Positions 1 through 8,168 of a stretch of DNA of 64,000 bases are shown piece by piece. Position 1 is the first letter of the stretch; every line of letters begins with the position of its first letter. Source of the DNA: Halarcobacter ebronensis. GTDB lineage: Bacteria > Campylobacterota > Campylobacteria > Campylobacterales > Arcobacteraceae. Where the stretch lies: contig NZ_CP053836.1 in NCBI RefSeq assembly GCF_013201825.1, positions 868,001 to 932,000 on the forward strand, written 5' to 3'. Below the pieces are notes generated by a model. That model saw only the letters and a program-made list of their open reading frames with translations, was not told the origin of the DNA and ran no database searches. The position numbers were made by a program, and so were the translations under genes.

Positions 1-844
1 GGTGCAAAAAGCAGATGCAAAAGAGATTAGCAAAGTGGCAGATTTGGCATTTTTGGCGCTACCTCATAAGACTTCAATGGCTTTTGCAAAAGAGCTTTTA
101 GAGCTTGGTGTAAAAGTTGTTGACTTAAGTGCTGATTATAGACTTGAACTTGAAACTTATGAAAAACACTATTGTCCCCATGAAGATAAAGAACATATAA
201 ATGAGGCAGTATATGGTCTTCCAGAATACTATAAAAAAGAGTTAAAAGAGGCAAAGCTAGTTGCAAATCCAGGTTGTTATCCTACAGCTTCACTATTGGC
301 ACTTCTTCCTTTTGTAGATTTTATAGAAGAGAAAACACCAATTTTTATAGATGCAAAATCAGGAGTTAGTGGTGCTGGGAAAAAATTAAGTGAAACTTCG
401 CATTTTGTTCATTTAAATGAGAATATTCATGCATATAATCCTTTTAAACATAGACATATGCCAGAGATTCAAGAGAAAGTAAAATTAGTAAAATCAAAAG
501 AGTTTCAAATAAATTTTGTACCCCACTTGTTACCTATAACAAGAGGAATGTTAGTGTCTGTTTATGCAACACTAAAAGATGAAATTGATGTTGAAAAAAT
601 TCTTGAAGAGAGTTACAAAAATTCAAAATTTGTTAGAATTAGAAAAACTCCAGTTGATATAAAATCAACAGCAGGGACAAATTTTTGTGATATTTTTGTA
701 GCAAGAAATGGTAAAGCACTATTTGTAAACTCATCAATAGATAATCTATTAAGAGGGGCTTCATCTCAAGCAGTTGTAAATGCAAACTTAATGTGTGGCT
801 TTGAAGAAGATGAAGGGATTCCAAAAATAGCATATGTACCTTAA
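1..844 (+). CDS. argC: N-acetyl-gamma-glutamyl-phosphate reductase, 5' truncated
   Basis: Third step of arginine biosynthesis: NADPH-dependent reduction of N-acetylglutamyl phosphate to the semialdehyde, in the cytoplasm. The catalytic cysteine lies in NPGCYPT (about residue 92 of the visible part), followed by the dimerisation/catalytic segment SGVSGAGKKLSE and the later HRHMPEI and PHLLPITRG motifs. The visible part is 280 residues; ArgC is usually about 340, so roughly 60 N-terminal residues including the Rossmann glycine loop lie outside the window. The GTG at position 2 is therefore only an internal codon. The next gene starts inside the last codons of this one, so the two are probably cotranscribed. 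Confidence 0.95.
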   Translation, partial: VQKADAKEISKVADLAFLALPHKTSMAFAKELLELGVKVVDLSADYRLELETYEKHYCPHEDKEHINEAVYGLPEYYKKELKEAKLVANPGCYPTASLLALLPFVDFIEEKTPIFIDAKSGVSGAGKKLSETSHFVHLNENIHAYNPFKHRHMPEIQEKVKLVKSKEFQINFVPHLLPITRGMLVSVYATLKDEIDVEKILEESYKNSKFVRIRKTPVDIKSTAGTNFCDIFVARNGKALFVNSSIDNLLRGASSQAVVNANLMCGFEEDEGIPKIAYVP

Positions 845-1529
845 TATAAAAAGAGATGCTATTTTTGTAGCAGATTCACATTACAATGAAAAAAGATTGG
901 AGTTTCGAATCTTTTTAGAGAAGTTGCAAAGTGGTGAAGTGAAGTGTTCTCAACTTTTTTTGATGGGAGATATTTTTGATTTTATTGCTGGGGAGATTGA
1001 TTTTTTCATTAAACAAAATCAAGATATTATTGATAAAATAAATGAGCTTTCAAATAATCTTGAAGTTGTTTATTTAGAGGGGAATCACGATTTTAATTTA
1101 AAAAAACTTTTTCCAAAAGTTTTAATAATTGAGAGAAAAAAGCAACCAGTATTTGCAAAATATGGAGAGAAAAGTGTAAAGATTGCCCATGGAGATATTT
1201 TTACTCCTTGGCATTATAATCTCTATTGTTCCATTATTAGAAATCACTATTTATTAAAAATTTTAAATTTTTTAGATTTTAATTATTTAATTTCAAAAAA
1301 AGTATATTATACTTTAATAGAAAAAAATATTTGTCGCAAAATGGAGGATTTTAACTCCTTTGCCAAGAATAGGGTGAAAAATTATAATTCGGATATTATC
1401 ATAGAAGGACACTACCATGAAGGTAAAAGTTATGAACATGATAAAAAGCTCTATGTAAATATTCCATCACTTTGTTGTGATAAAAAATATTTTAGACTTG
1501 CAGATAGGTTTATTGGGGAGAATTTATGA
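834..1529 (+). CDS. Metallophosphoesterase, LpxH-like (UDP-2,3-diacylglucosamine diphosphatase family)
   Basis: A 231-residue calcineurin-fold phosphoesterase. The dinuclear metal site can be read directly: D14 and H16 (ADSHYN), D46 (GDIFDF), N84-H85 (GNHDF), H119 (AHGD) and the GHYH pair H193/H195. The size and order fit the UDP-2,3-diacylglucosamine hydrolases of lipid A synthesis, which would place it at the inner face of the inner membrane. Substrate assignment is inference; another phosphoesterase activity is possible. It starts 11 nt inside argC and overlaps the next gene by four bases (ATGA), so translation is likely coupled. Confidence 0.8.
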   Translation: MYLNIKRDAIFVADSHYNEKRLEFRIFLEKLQSGEVKCSQLFLMGDIFDFIAGEIDFFIKQNQDIIDKINELSNNLEVVYLEGNHDFNLKKLFPKVLIIERKKQPVFAKYGEKSVKIAHGDIFTPWHYNLYCSIIRNHYLLKILNFLDFNYLISKKVYYTLIEKNICRKMEDFNSFAKNRVKNYNSDIIIEGHYHEGKSYEHDKKLYVNIPSLCCDKKYFRLADRFIGENL

Positions 1530-2098
1530 GTCATTTAGCTCTTGTTTTTTTATTAGTTGTAGGAGCAATTTTAATATTAGTTTTAGTTGCAATTGCAATT
1601 TTACTATCTAATGGTTCAACAAAGAGCAGCCCTGTTACAAAAAAAAGAACTAATTCAAAAACGTCTTTTCGTGTGCCTATGCCAAAAACATATAGTCTTT
1701 ATGTTCCCCCTGCAATTGAAAAGATGGGAACTTCACTGTTAAAAGAGATTAGTAGAAAAATTTTTGACTCATACAAAACCTTTAATTATAAAGATAAAAG
1801 AATTAGTGAACTTGATGCAAAAGAGTGGCACTCTTGGCAAGTATCTATTCTTTTGGCAATTTTTAAAAGATCTGATGATATTCTAATTTATGATCAAGAG
1901 ACAATTTTTCATAAATTTCTTCTTGATTCAAATGAAAATGATATAAAAAGTTTGATGACTGGAATTATAAAAAAGTATGAAGCATATGTGGACTTTCATG
2001 CGCAAAAAGATGATTTATGCAAACATTATATCTGGTCAAGTAGAGAAGTCTCTGTTATTTTCTACTTTCTTGCAAATTATAAAGATTACGCGAAATAG
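1526..2098 (+). CDS. Membrane-anchored protein of unknown function
   Basis: 190 residues, not recognised. Residues 4-28 form one strong hydrophobic segment (LALVFLLVVGAILILVLVAI and following) with a short N-terminus, followed by a Ser/Thr/Lys-rich linker to about residue 55 and a soluble mixed alpha/beta domain containing a WHSWQ motif and several Trp/Tyr residues. A single N-terminal anchor with a large hydrophilic C-terminal domain fits a bitopic inner-membrane protein; the positive linker after the helix suggests the domain is cytoplasmic. It shares the ATGA overlap with the phosphoesterase, so a role in the same envelope process is possible but not shown. Confidence 0.75.
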   Translation: MSHLALVFLLVVGAILILVLVAIAILLSNGSTKSSPVTKKRTNSKTSFRVPMPKTYSLYVPPAIEKMGTSLLKEISRKIFDSYKTFNYKDKRISELDAKEWHSWQVSILLAIFKRSDDILIYDQETIFHKFLLDSNENDIKSLMTGIIKKYEAYVDFHAQKDDLCKHYIWSSREVSVIFYFLANYKDYAK

Positions 2099-2170
2099 AT
2101 AAATTTTATATTTATCATTAAAATGTAACTTTTTTTGGATATTTTACCTTTTTAATTTTGGAGATTAGTA

Positions 2171-3073
2171 ATGAAAATTGATAAATTGTATGAAAAAGAG
2201 ATTGAAGATATATTGGATTATAACGAGTTTATAAAAACAATAAAAGCAGATCCTTCAGAAGAGTTTTTAAAAGATTTACATAAAAAGTACGAATATAGAT
2301 CGCAAGAAGAGGCTTTAAGAACTCTTCAAGTTGAGCTTATAAAACTACAAGATCATCTAGAAAAATATAATGAAAAAATGATAATCTTAGTTGAAGGTAG
2401 AGATGCTTCAGGTAAAGGTGGAGCAATAAGAAGAATAACTAGATACATGAATGAAAAACATTATAGAGTTGTTGCTTTAGGTAAACCCTCTGATGTTGAA
2501 AGAAGTCAATGGTATTTTCAAAGATATATTGAACAATTCCCAAAAGGTGGTGAAATAGTTATTTTTGATAGAAGCTGGTACAACAGATCAATGGTTGAAC
2601 CTGTTTTTGGTTTTTGTAGTGAAGAAGAGTATGAAATCTTTATGAAAACTGTTCCTAGATTTGAAGAAAATTTTGTAGAAAATGGAATTCACTTTTTGAA
2701 AATCTATTTTTCTGTATCAAAAGAGGAACAAGCAAAAAGATTTGAAGAGAGAGAAGAGAATCCATTGAAACAGTGGAAACTTAGTGAAATTGACCTTCAA
2801 ATGCAAGAGAGATGGGAAGAGTTTACTCAGAAAAAATATAGAATGTTAAAAGAGACAAATACAGAGATATCTCCTTGGACAATTATTAGAAGTGATGATA
2901 AATTTATTGCAAGATACAATGCAATAAAAACTATATTAAATAAAGTAGATTATGAAGGAAGAGATACAAGAATAGATTTTACAGTTGACCCAAATATAGT
3001 TATTTCAGCTGATAAAGAGTTACAAATAATGGCAGAAACAGCAAAATTAAGGGAAATGAGAAAAAACATATAA
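2171..3073 (+). CDS. ppk2: Polyphosphate kinase 2 (PPK2)
   Basis: 300 residues, the usual length of a single-domain PPK2, which uses polyphosphate to phosphorylate nucleoside diphosphates (or the reverse). Walker A is GRDASGKGG at residues 76-84; the Walker B/lid region IFDRSWYNRSMVEPVFGF begins at 131; downstream EEREENPLKQWKLSEIDLQ is a family block. ADP versus GDP preference cannot be read from the sequence. The start is well placed: GGAG lies about 8 nt before ATG in an intergenic stretch of 72 bp, so the gene probably has its own promoter. Confidence 0.93.
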   Translation: MKIDKLYEKEIEDILDYNEFIKTIKADPSEEFLKDLHKKYEYRSQEEALRTLQVELIKLQDHLEKYNEKMIILVEGRDASGKGGAIRRITRYMNEKHYRVVALGKPSDVERSQWYFQRYIEQFPKGGEIVIFDRSWYNRSMVEPVFGFCSEEEYEIFMKTVPRFEENFVENGIHFLKIYFSVSKEEQAKRFEEREENPLKQWKLSEIDLQMQERWEEFTQKKYRMLKETNTEISPWTIIRSDDKFIARYNAIKTILNKVDYEGRDTRIDFTVDPNIVISADKELQIMAETAKLREMRKNI

Positions 3074-3120
3074 CTTTTATTTAATACAAAATGTAAAACT
3101 ACTCATAATTAATTCTTCGA

Positions 3121-3126
3121 TATAAT
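3121..3126 (+). promoter_or_regulatory. -10 box of a probable leaderless uvrB promoter
   Basis: A perfect TATAAT is followed by only seven bases before the uvrB ATG at 3134, and there is no Shine-Dalgarno sequence between them. With the usual 6-7 nt spacing, transcription would start on or next to the A of the ATG. The same arrangement is seen upstream of ispG and thiL. Confidence 0.6.
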
Positions 3127-3133
3127 CTTGCCC

Positions 3134-5107
3134 ATGAGTAATTTTAAAGTAAATAGTGAATATAAACCTTCAGGGGATCAACCCCAAGCAATTAAAGCAA
3201 TAAGTGACTCCATCTTAAGTGGCAATAAATATACAACTTTAGAGGGAGTTACTGGTTCAGGTAAGACTTATACTATGGCAAAAGTGATAGAAAAAACACA
3301 GATGCCAACTCTTATCATGACCCATAATAAAACTTTAGCAGCACAGCTTTATAGTGAATTTAGACAATTTTTCCCAAACAATCATGTTGAGTATTTTATC
3401 TCATACTATGATTACTATCAACCAGAAGCCTATATTCCAAGAACTGACCTTTTTATAGAAAAAGACTCCTCTATAAACTCTGAACTTGAAAGGCTAAGAT
3501 TATCTGCAACAGCTTCACTTCTTAGTTTTGATGATGTAATTGTAATTGCTTCAGTTTCAGCAAACTATGGTTTAGGAAACCCTGAAGAGTATAAAGCAAT
3601 GGTTCAAAGAATTGAGGTTGGTTTTGAATATTCTCAAAAGCAGTTTTTACTAAAACTTGTGGAGATGGGATATAAAAGAAATGACAATTTTTTTGACAGA
3701 GCAGATTTTAGAGTAAATGGGGATGTTATTGATATTTTTCCTGCTTACTTTGAAGATGAGTATATTAGAGTTGAGTTTTTTGGTGATGAAGTTGAATCTA
3801 TAACCAAACATGAGTATTTGACAAATGAAAAAGTAAAAGAGCTTGATGAAGCAATTATTTACTCTGTAAATCCTTTTGTTGTTACAAGTGAAAATTTAGG
3901 AAGGGCAGTAAAAGAGATTGAAGAGGAGCTTGATGAGAGACTTGATTTTTTCCAAAAAGAGGAGAAATTAGTTGAGTATCAAAGATTAAAACAGAGAGTT
4001 GAGTTTGATCTGGAGATGATTGAAGGTACTGGTATGTGTAAAGGGATAGAGAACTATGCACGACACTTAACAGGACTTAAACCAGGTGAGACTCCATACT
4101 CACTTATGAACTATTTTGAACAAATGGGTAAAGATTTTCTTTTAATAGTTGATGAATCACATGTATCTCTGCCTCAATTTAGAGGAATGTATGCAGCAGA
4201 TAGAAGTAGAAAAGAGGTTTTAGTAGAGTATGGTTTTAGACTTCCAAGTGCTTTAGATAACAGACCTTTAAAATTTGAAGAGTTTATAAAAAAAGCACCA
4301 AAATATCTTTTTGTTAGTGCAACTCCTGCTGAGTATGAGTTAGAACAAAGTTCAGTAGTAGCTAAACAAATAATAAGACCAACAGGATTGCTTGATCCAA
4401 TTATTGAGATAATGGATAGCCAATTCCAAGTTGAAAAACTGCATGATGAAATAAAAAAAGTGATAGCAAAAAATCAAAGAGTTTTAGTAACGGTATTAAC
4501 TAAAAAAATGGCAGAAGAGTTAAGCTCTTATTACTCTGATTTGGGAATAAAAGTTAAATATATGCACAGTGATATTGATGCAATTGAGAGAAATCAGATA
4601 ATTCGAGAACTAAGACTTGGAGAGTTTGATGTTTTAGTTGGAATAAACCTTTTAAGAGAGGGACTAGATATTCCAGAAACTTCACTTGTTGCAATACTTG
4701 ATGCAGACAAAGAAGGATTTTTAAGAAGTAGAACCTCTTTGGTTCAAACTATGGGAAGAGCCGCAAGAAATGAAAATGGTAGAGTAATCCTTTTTGCTAA
4801 AAAGATTACAGACTCTATGCAATATGCAATTGATTTAACAAATAAAAGACGTGAAATTCAAGAGGCTTTTAATAAAGAGCATGGAATAACTCCAAAAACA
4901 ACAAAAAGAGCATTAGATGAGAATCTAAAACTTGAAGAGTATGATGATACAGCTTGGAAAAGAGAAAAAATGAATAAAATTCCAGCAACAGAGAGAAAGA
5001 AAATTTTAGTTGAATTAAATAAAAAGATGCAAAAAGCTGCAAAAGATTTGAACTTTGAAGAGGCTATTAGATTAAGAGATCAAATAGAGAAAATTAAAAA
5101 GGCTTAA
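3134..5107 (+). CDS. uvrB: Excinuclease ABC subunit B
   Basis: DNA damage recognition helicase-like subunit of nucleotide excision repair, working with UvrA and UvrC. 657 residues. Walker [14 protein letters not shown] near residue 40, the damage-binding beta-hairpin [15 protein letters not shown] near 95-110, helicase motifs [25 protein letters not shown] and QTMGRAARN, and a C-terminal UVR motif ([13 protein letters not shown]) that contacts UvrC. The reading frame extends to a TTG at 3128, but that codon lies between the -10 box and the ATG; ATG at 3134 is the chosen start. One base separates it from the next gene. Confidence 0.97.
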   Translation: MSNFKVNSEYKPSGDQPQAIKAISDSILSGNKYTTLEGVTGSGKTYTMAKVIEKTQMPTLIMTHNKTLAAQLYSEFRQFFPNNHVEYFISYYDYYQPEAYIPRTDLFIEKDSSINSELERLRLSATASLLSFDDVIVIASVSANYGLGNPEEYKAMVQRIEVGFEYSQKQFLLKLVEMGYKRNDNFFDRADFRVNGDVIDIFPAYFEDEYIRVEFFGDEVESITKHEYLTNEKVKELDEAIIYSVNPFVVTSENLGRAVKEIEEELDERLDFFQKEEKLVEYQRLKQRVEFDLEMIEGTGMCKGIENYARHLTGLKPGETPYSLMNYFEQMGKDFLLIVDESHVSLPQFRGMYAADRSRKEVLVEYGFRLPSALDNRPLKFEEFIKKAPKYLFVSATPAEYELEQSSVVAKQIIRPTGLLDPIIEIMDSQFQVEKLHDEIKKVIAKNQRVLVTVLTKKMAEELSSYYSDLGIKVKYMHSDIDAIERNQIIRELRLGEFDVLVGINLLREGLDIPETSLVAILDADKEGFLRSRTSLVQTMGRAARNENGRVILFAKKITDSMQYAIDLTNKRREIQEAFNKEHGITPKTTKRALDENLKLEEYDDTAWKREKMNKIPATERKKILVELNKKMQKAAKDLNFEEAIRLRDQIEKIKKA

Positions 5108-5108
5108 A

Positions 5109-5690
5109 ATGAATATTGCAATTTATATATATGATGAGGCTGAGGTTTTGGATTTTTCTGGACCTTATGAGGTTTTTTCAGTTGCAAATAGATTTTTAGA
5201 AGAGAGCAAAAAACATAAGCTTTTTTTAGTCTCTCAAAATAAAGAGGTAAAAGCAAGGGGTGATTATAAAGTTTTATCCCATTATACAATTGATAATCAT
5301 CCAAAAATTGATGTTTTGGTTGTTGCAGGTGGAGTTCATACAGGTGAACTTAAAAAAGATGAAGTTATCTCTTGGATTTCAAAGATTGCAAAGAATGTAA
5401 AATTTGTGGCATCTGTTTGCACAGGAGCATTTTTATTAGCAAAGGCAGAGGTGATAAAAGAGCATAAAGTTACAACACACTGGGAAGATATTCCTGATTT
5501 AAAAAAAGATTTTCCACTTTTAAAAGTAGTTGAAGATGTAAGATGGGTAGATGAAGGTGATATTATAACTTCAGCAGGGATATCAGCTGGTATTGATATG
5601 AGTTTGCATTTAGTTTCAAAACTTTATAGTTTAGAATTAGCACAAAAAGTTGCAAAACAGATGCAGTTTGACTGGACAAAAGATAGTTAG
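5109..5690 (+). CDS. DJ-1/PfpI family protein
   Basis: 193 residues with the class I glutamine-amidotransferase-like fold of the DJ-1/PfpI superfamily. The nucleophile-elbow cysteine is C104 in FVASVCTGAFLLA, followed by H124 in VTTHWEDIPDL, the pattern of the subgroup also found as the N-terminal domain of some AraC-type regulators. No helix-turn-helix domain follows, so this is the stand-alone form. Members include glyoxalases, isonitrile hydratases and chaperones; the activity here cannot be decided. It starts one base after uvrB and is followed 11 bases later by nth, suggesting a small operon. Confidence 0.85.
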   Translation: MNIAIYIYDEAEVLDFSGPYEVFSVANRFLEESKKHKLFLVSQNKEVKARGDYKVLSHYTIDNHPKIDVLVVAGGVHTGELKKDEVISWISKIAKNVKFVASVCTGAFLLAKAEVIKEHKVTTHWEDIPDLKKDFPLLKVVEDVRWVDEGDIITSAGISAGIDMSLHLVSKLYSLELAQKVAKQMQFDWTKDS

Positions 5691-5701
5691 AGGATATAAA
5701 G

Positions 5702-6355
5702 TTGCCAAAATTAAAAAAAGCTACAAAAGAGGATATTGAGATTATAAAAGAGGCATTTTTGGAAAATTTCAATAATGCAGTTACAGAGCTAAACTATAGA
5801 AATGATTATGAACTATTAATTGCCATTATTTTATCAGCCCAATGTACAGATAAAAGAGTAAATATTATAACTCCAGTACTTTTTGAGAAATATCCTTCTG
5901 TTTTTGAGCTTGCTGACGCTTCTTTGGATGATGTAAAAGAGCTTTTAAAGAGCTGCTCTTTTTTTAACAATAAATCAAAAAATATAATAAAGATGGCGCA
6001 AAGTGTAATTGCAAACTACAATGGAGAGATTCCTCACAATCAAAAAGAGCTCCAAAAATTAGCAGGGGTTGGAAACAAAACAGCAAATGTTTTTATGATT
6101 GAGTTTGAAGGTGCAAATTTAATGGCTGTAGATACCCATGTTTTCAGAGTTTCTCATAGATTGGGACTCTCTTATGAAAAAACAGTAGAAAAAACTGAAG
6201 CAGAACTTGTTAAGAAATTAAAAGATGATTTGCATATTTTTCATCAAGCAATGGTTCTTTTTGGAAGATATACCTGTAAGGCATTAAATCCTGAGTGTGA
6301 TAAATGCCTTTTTCCACAAGTATGTAAAACAAAAAGCTCTTTTAAACCTGCATAA
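5702..6355 (+). CDS. nth: Endonuclease III (DNA glycosylase/AP lyase)
   Basis: Base-excision repair glycosylase that removes oxidised pyrimidines. The helix-hairpin-helix LAGVGNKTANVF holds the catalytic lysine K126, and D144 lies in MAVDTHVFRV. The C-terminal iron-sulphur loop has Cys192, 199, 202 and 208 in the C-x6-C-x2-C-x5-C pattern for a 4Fe-4S cluster. The start is TTG, preceded by GAGGA about 8 nt upstream; no in-frame ATG exists before the conserved core. It follows uvrB and the DJ-1 gene, so two DNA-repair genes share a transcript. Confidence 0.95.
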   Translation: MPKLKKATKEDIEIIKEAFLENFNNAVTELNYRNDYELLIAIILSAQCTDKRVNIITPVLFEKYPSVFELADASLDDVKELLKSCSFFNNKSKNIIKMAQSVIANYNGEIPHNQKELQKLAGVGNKTANVFMIEFEGANLMAVDTHVFRVSHRLGLSYEKTVEKTEAELVKKLKDDLHIFHQAMVLFGRYTCKALNPECDKCLFPQVCKTKSSFKPA

Positions 6356-6360
6356 AAGAA

Positions 6361-7347
6361 CTAAAATTTTTCAAGAAAAAGAGACTTTATCTCTTCATTT
6401 AGTCCATTTGCATTAAACATAATTAGTTCTCTATAGTATCTTTGAAGAGTCTTCTCTTTTAAGATAGATTTCCCTCCATCAACTATCATTGCTAATGTTA
6501 TGATTTTTTGAAGAGTATTAAAGAGTTTAACTCTTAGTTTATCAAGCTCTTCTGGATGATTTGTATTCATAAATGCATTTTTTATCTTTTTTAATTTCTC
6601 TTTAGAGTTTGCCTTTAGATTTTTATCATTTATAAAATTAAGTGAGCCAATTCCTAATCCATAAAGCGCATAATGAACTGTTTTTGAAAGAGATTTATTT
6701 TTTGTGTAATTTCCAATTGGATTTTTTGAAACTATATCTTCATCTTTAATAAAAAAATTCTCAAGTTTTACATTTACAGTATTTAGTGATTGTCCAACAA
6801 AAGTCTCTGGTAAATCAATAATTTTAAAACTTTTATTCTCTTGAAATAGTGAAAGACCTTCAAGCTCTTGATCTTTATAATGGAAACCAATTAAAAGGTG
6901 GTCAAAAATCTTATATCCACTAGCCCAAGTTAAAACCCCTGTTAGTTCATATCCCCCTTCACACTTTTTTGCTTTTACAAAACTTTTTTTCATTCTTAAA
7001 TGATTTATTGCAATTCCACACTTTTGTTTAAAGTAGTGTTCTCTTTTTGGAAAATTATTTTTAGCCATAATAGCATTGGCTGCAAGTATTTGGATTGCTA
7101 AAAAAGTAAAAGATGCAGAGTGTTTTGTAAGTTTTGAAAAGAGTTTGAACTTCAATTTATCTTGAAGCTCTTTGTCAAAGTTATATAACTTAAAACAGTT
7201 TTTCTCATAGGCAAAATTAAAAATCTCTTTTAGAAGCTTTGCCTCTTCATCTACTCTACTTAAAGGTAAAGTTTTTATCTTTTTCTCAACTTCATTGAGA
7301 TTTTTTATATATTTTTTATACTCTTTCATCTCTATTTCTCTTGACAA
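6361..7347 (-). CDS. Divergent acyl-CoA-dehydrogenase-like flavoprotein
   Basis: 328 residues. The middle and C-terminal parts resemble the acyl-CoA dehydrogenase fold, including the flavin-dependent monooxygenase branch: GVLTWASGYKIFDHLLIG looks like the beta-domain G-x-W-x-(A/F)SG segment, then FVGQSLNTVNVKLENFFI resembles the 'V.F..V.VP' strand, and the C-terminus RYYRELIMFNANGLNEEIK sits where the last helix (R-D..) normally lies. The canonical catalytic glutamate is not evident. It overlaps the upstream gene by 16 nt, so both come from one transcript. Function is not known; family assignment is by eye only. Confidence 0.6.
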   Translation of the reverse strand: MSREIEMKEYKKYIKNLNEVEKKIKTLPLSRVDEEAKLLKEIFNFAYEKNCFKLYNFDKELQDKLKFKLFSKLTKHSASFTFLAIQILAANAIMAKNNFPKREHYFKQKCGIAINHLRMKKSFVKAKKCEGGYELTGVLTWASGYKIFDHLLIGFHYKDQELEGLSLFQENKSFKIIDLPETFVGQSLNTVNVKLENFFIKDEDIVSKNPIGNYTKNKSLSKTVHYALYGLGIGSLNFINDKNLKANSKEKLKKIKNAFMNTNHPEELDKLRVKLFNTLQKIITLAMIVDGGKSILKEKTLQRYYRELIMFNANGLNEEIKSLFLEKF

Positions 7348-7742
7348 TTTTCATCCATTGTATTAAAGTTTTCAAAGATATATTCATCTTCTATTTTTTT
7401 AATTACTACATTTTTAACTTCACAAACCAGCTCTTTATTATCTTTTGAAATAATAAAATCAAAGTTATAGACAAACTCAGTTTTAGACGTGATATATTTA
7501 TTATTTAATCTCTCATAACTCATTTTTGAAATTGTAACTTTTCTATTTTGTTCATATTTTGTTTTAAAAAGTTGAGGAACTTTCTCTTCTTCATTTCTAA
7601 GAAGCATTACAAGAGCCAATACAGAAACAACAATTATTGAAACTAGGATTATTAACTCTTTTAGTGCAAATCTATTATTTATTTTATAAATTATAAAACC
7701 AAGTAATGCAATAAATAAAATAGCAACAAGTGTTATTTGCAT
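7332..7742 (-). CDS. Small membrane protein of unknown function
   Basis: 136 residues with two hydrophobic segments (residues about 3-20 and 29-48) separated by a short basic loop, then a soluble domain of about 85 residues with several beta-strand-like stretches (VTISKM, FVYNFDFIISKD, CEVKNVVIKK). The predicted topology puts both termini on the same side. I do not recognise a family. It begins two bases after the preceding gene and overlaps the following one, forming a tight three-gene unit. Confidence 0.65.
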   Translation of the reverse strand: MQITLVAILFIALLGFIIYKINNRFALKELIILVSIIVVSVLALVMLLRNEEEKVPQLFKTKYEQNRKVTISKMSYERLNNKYITSKTEFVYNFDFIISKDNKELVCEVKNVVIKKIEDEYIFENFNTMDENCQEK

Positions 7743-7744
7743 TT

Positions 7745-8035
7745 TTATTTTCCTTTTAATTTGTTTTTGAACTCTTGGGCACTAAGATATTTGCTTGTTG
7801 AAATATTTTTAGGTAAAAATTCATCCATTTCAACTTTTTGTTGAACTCTTTTTTTATACTCTTGTTTTGACAGGTATTTTTTTGATGAAGTTGTATCAAG
7901 AGATGAAGATACTGGTTTAATTTTTTGACTCTTTTCAACTTCAATTTTATCTATCAATCCTGCTTTGAGATTCTCTAAGATATTTAGAACAATTGGTAGT
8001 TTTTTATCATCTATATCTAAACTAATTTTAGCCAT
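7745..8035 (-). CDS. Small hypothetical protein with two YLS-QE repeats
   Basis: 96 residues. The N-terminal 35 residues (MAKISLDIDDKKLP...) look like a beta-alpha-beta unit. The rest holds two copies of a lysine-rich motif: KKYLSKQEYKKRVQQK at 52-67 and SKYLSAQEFKNKLKGK at 81-96. The start is ATG at 8035, with AAGGAG four bases upstream; the frame can be extended by one TTG codon but that would sit too close to the ribosome-binding site. First gene of the three-gene unit that ends with the flavoprotein. Function unknown. Confidence 0.7.
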   Translation of the reverse strand: MAKISLDIDDKKLPIVLNILENLKAGLIDKIEVEKSQKIKPVSSSLDTTSSKKYLSKQEYKKRVQQKVEMDEFLPKNISTSKYLSAQEFKNKLKGK

Positions 8036-8168
8036 CAAACTCCTTTTGTGCTTAGTATATCATAAATATAATAAACAATTTTTATAATCTTAACCTTAAT
8101 ATAATATTAATATTAACAATTAATTAACAGATAATAAATAGAATAAAAAAAATCATAAAAGGAAATAA
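8036..8168. promoter_or_regulatory. Divergent AT-rich promoter region with dyad symmetry
   Basis: This region separates the 97-codon unknown gene from the first copper-type receptor. It is almost entirely A/T and contains stacked palindromic TTAATAT/ATATTAA-type elements around 8096-8120 that could be an operator, for example for a metal-responsive repressor. The sequence TTAATTAACA near 8120-8130 reappears upstream of the second receptor at about 10201-10213. No regulator can be named from this. Confidence 0.35.

Noticed and set aside
2-4. GTG as the start of argC
   Set aside because: ArgC needs about 60 more N-terminal residues; the gene is cut by the window edge.
1829-1850. Sigma-54-like TGGCAC...TTGG sequence
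   Set aside because: It lies inside the coding region of the anchored protein, and the second half does not match TTGC.
3128-3133. TTG start of uvrB
   Set aside because: It lies between the TATAAT box and the ATG at 3134; the ATG gives the usual N-terminus.
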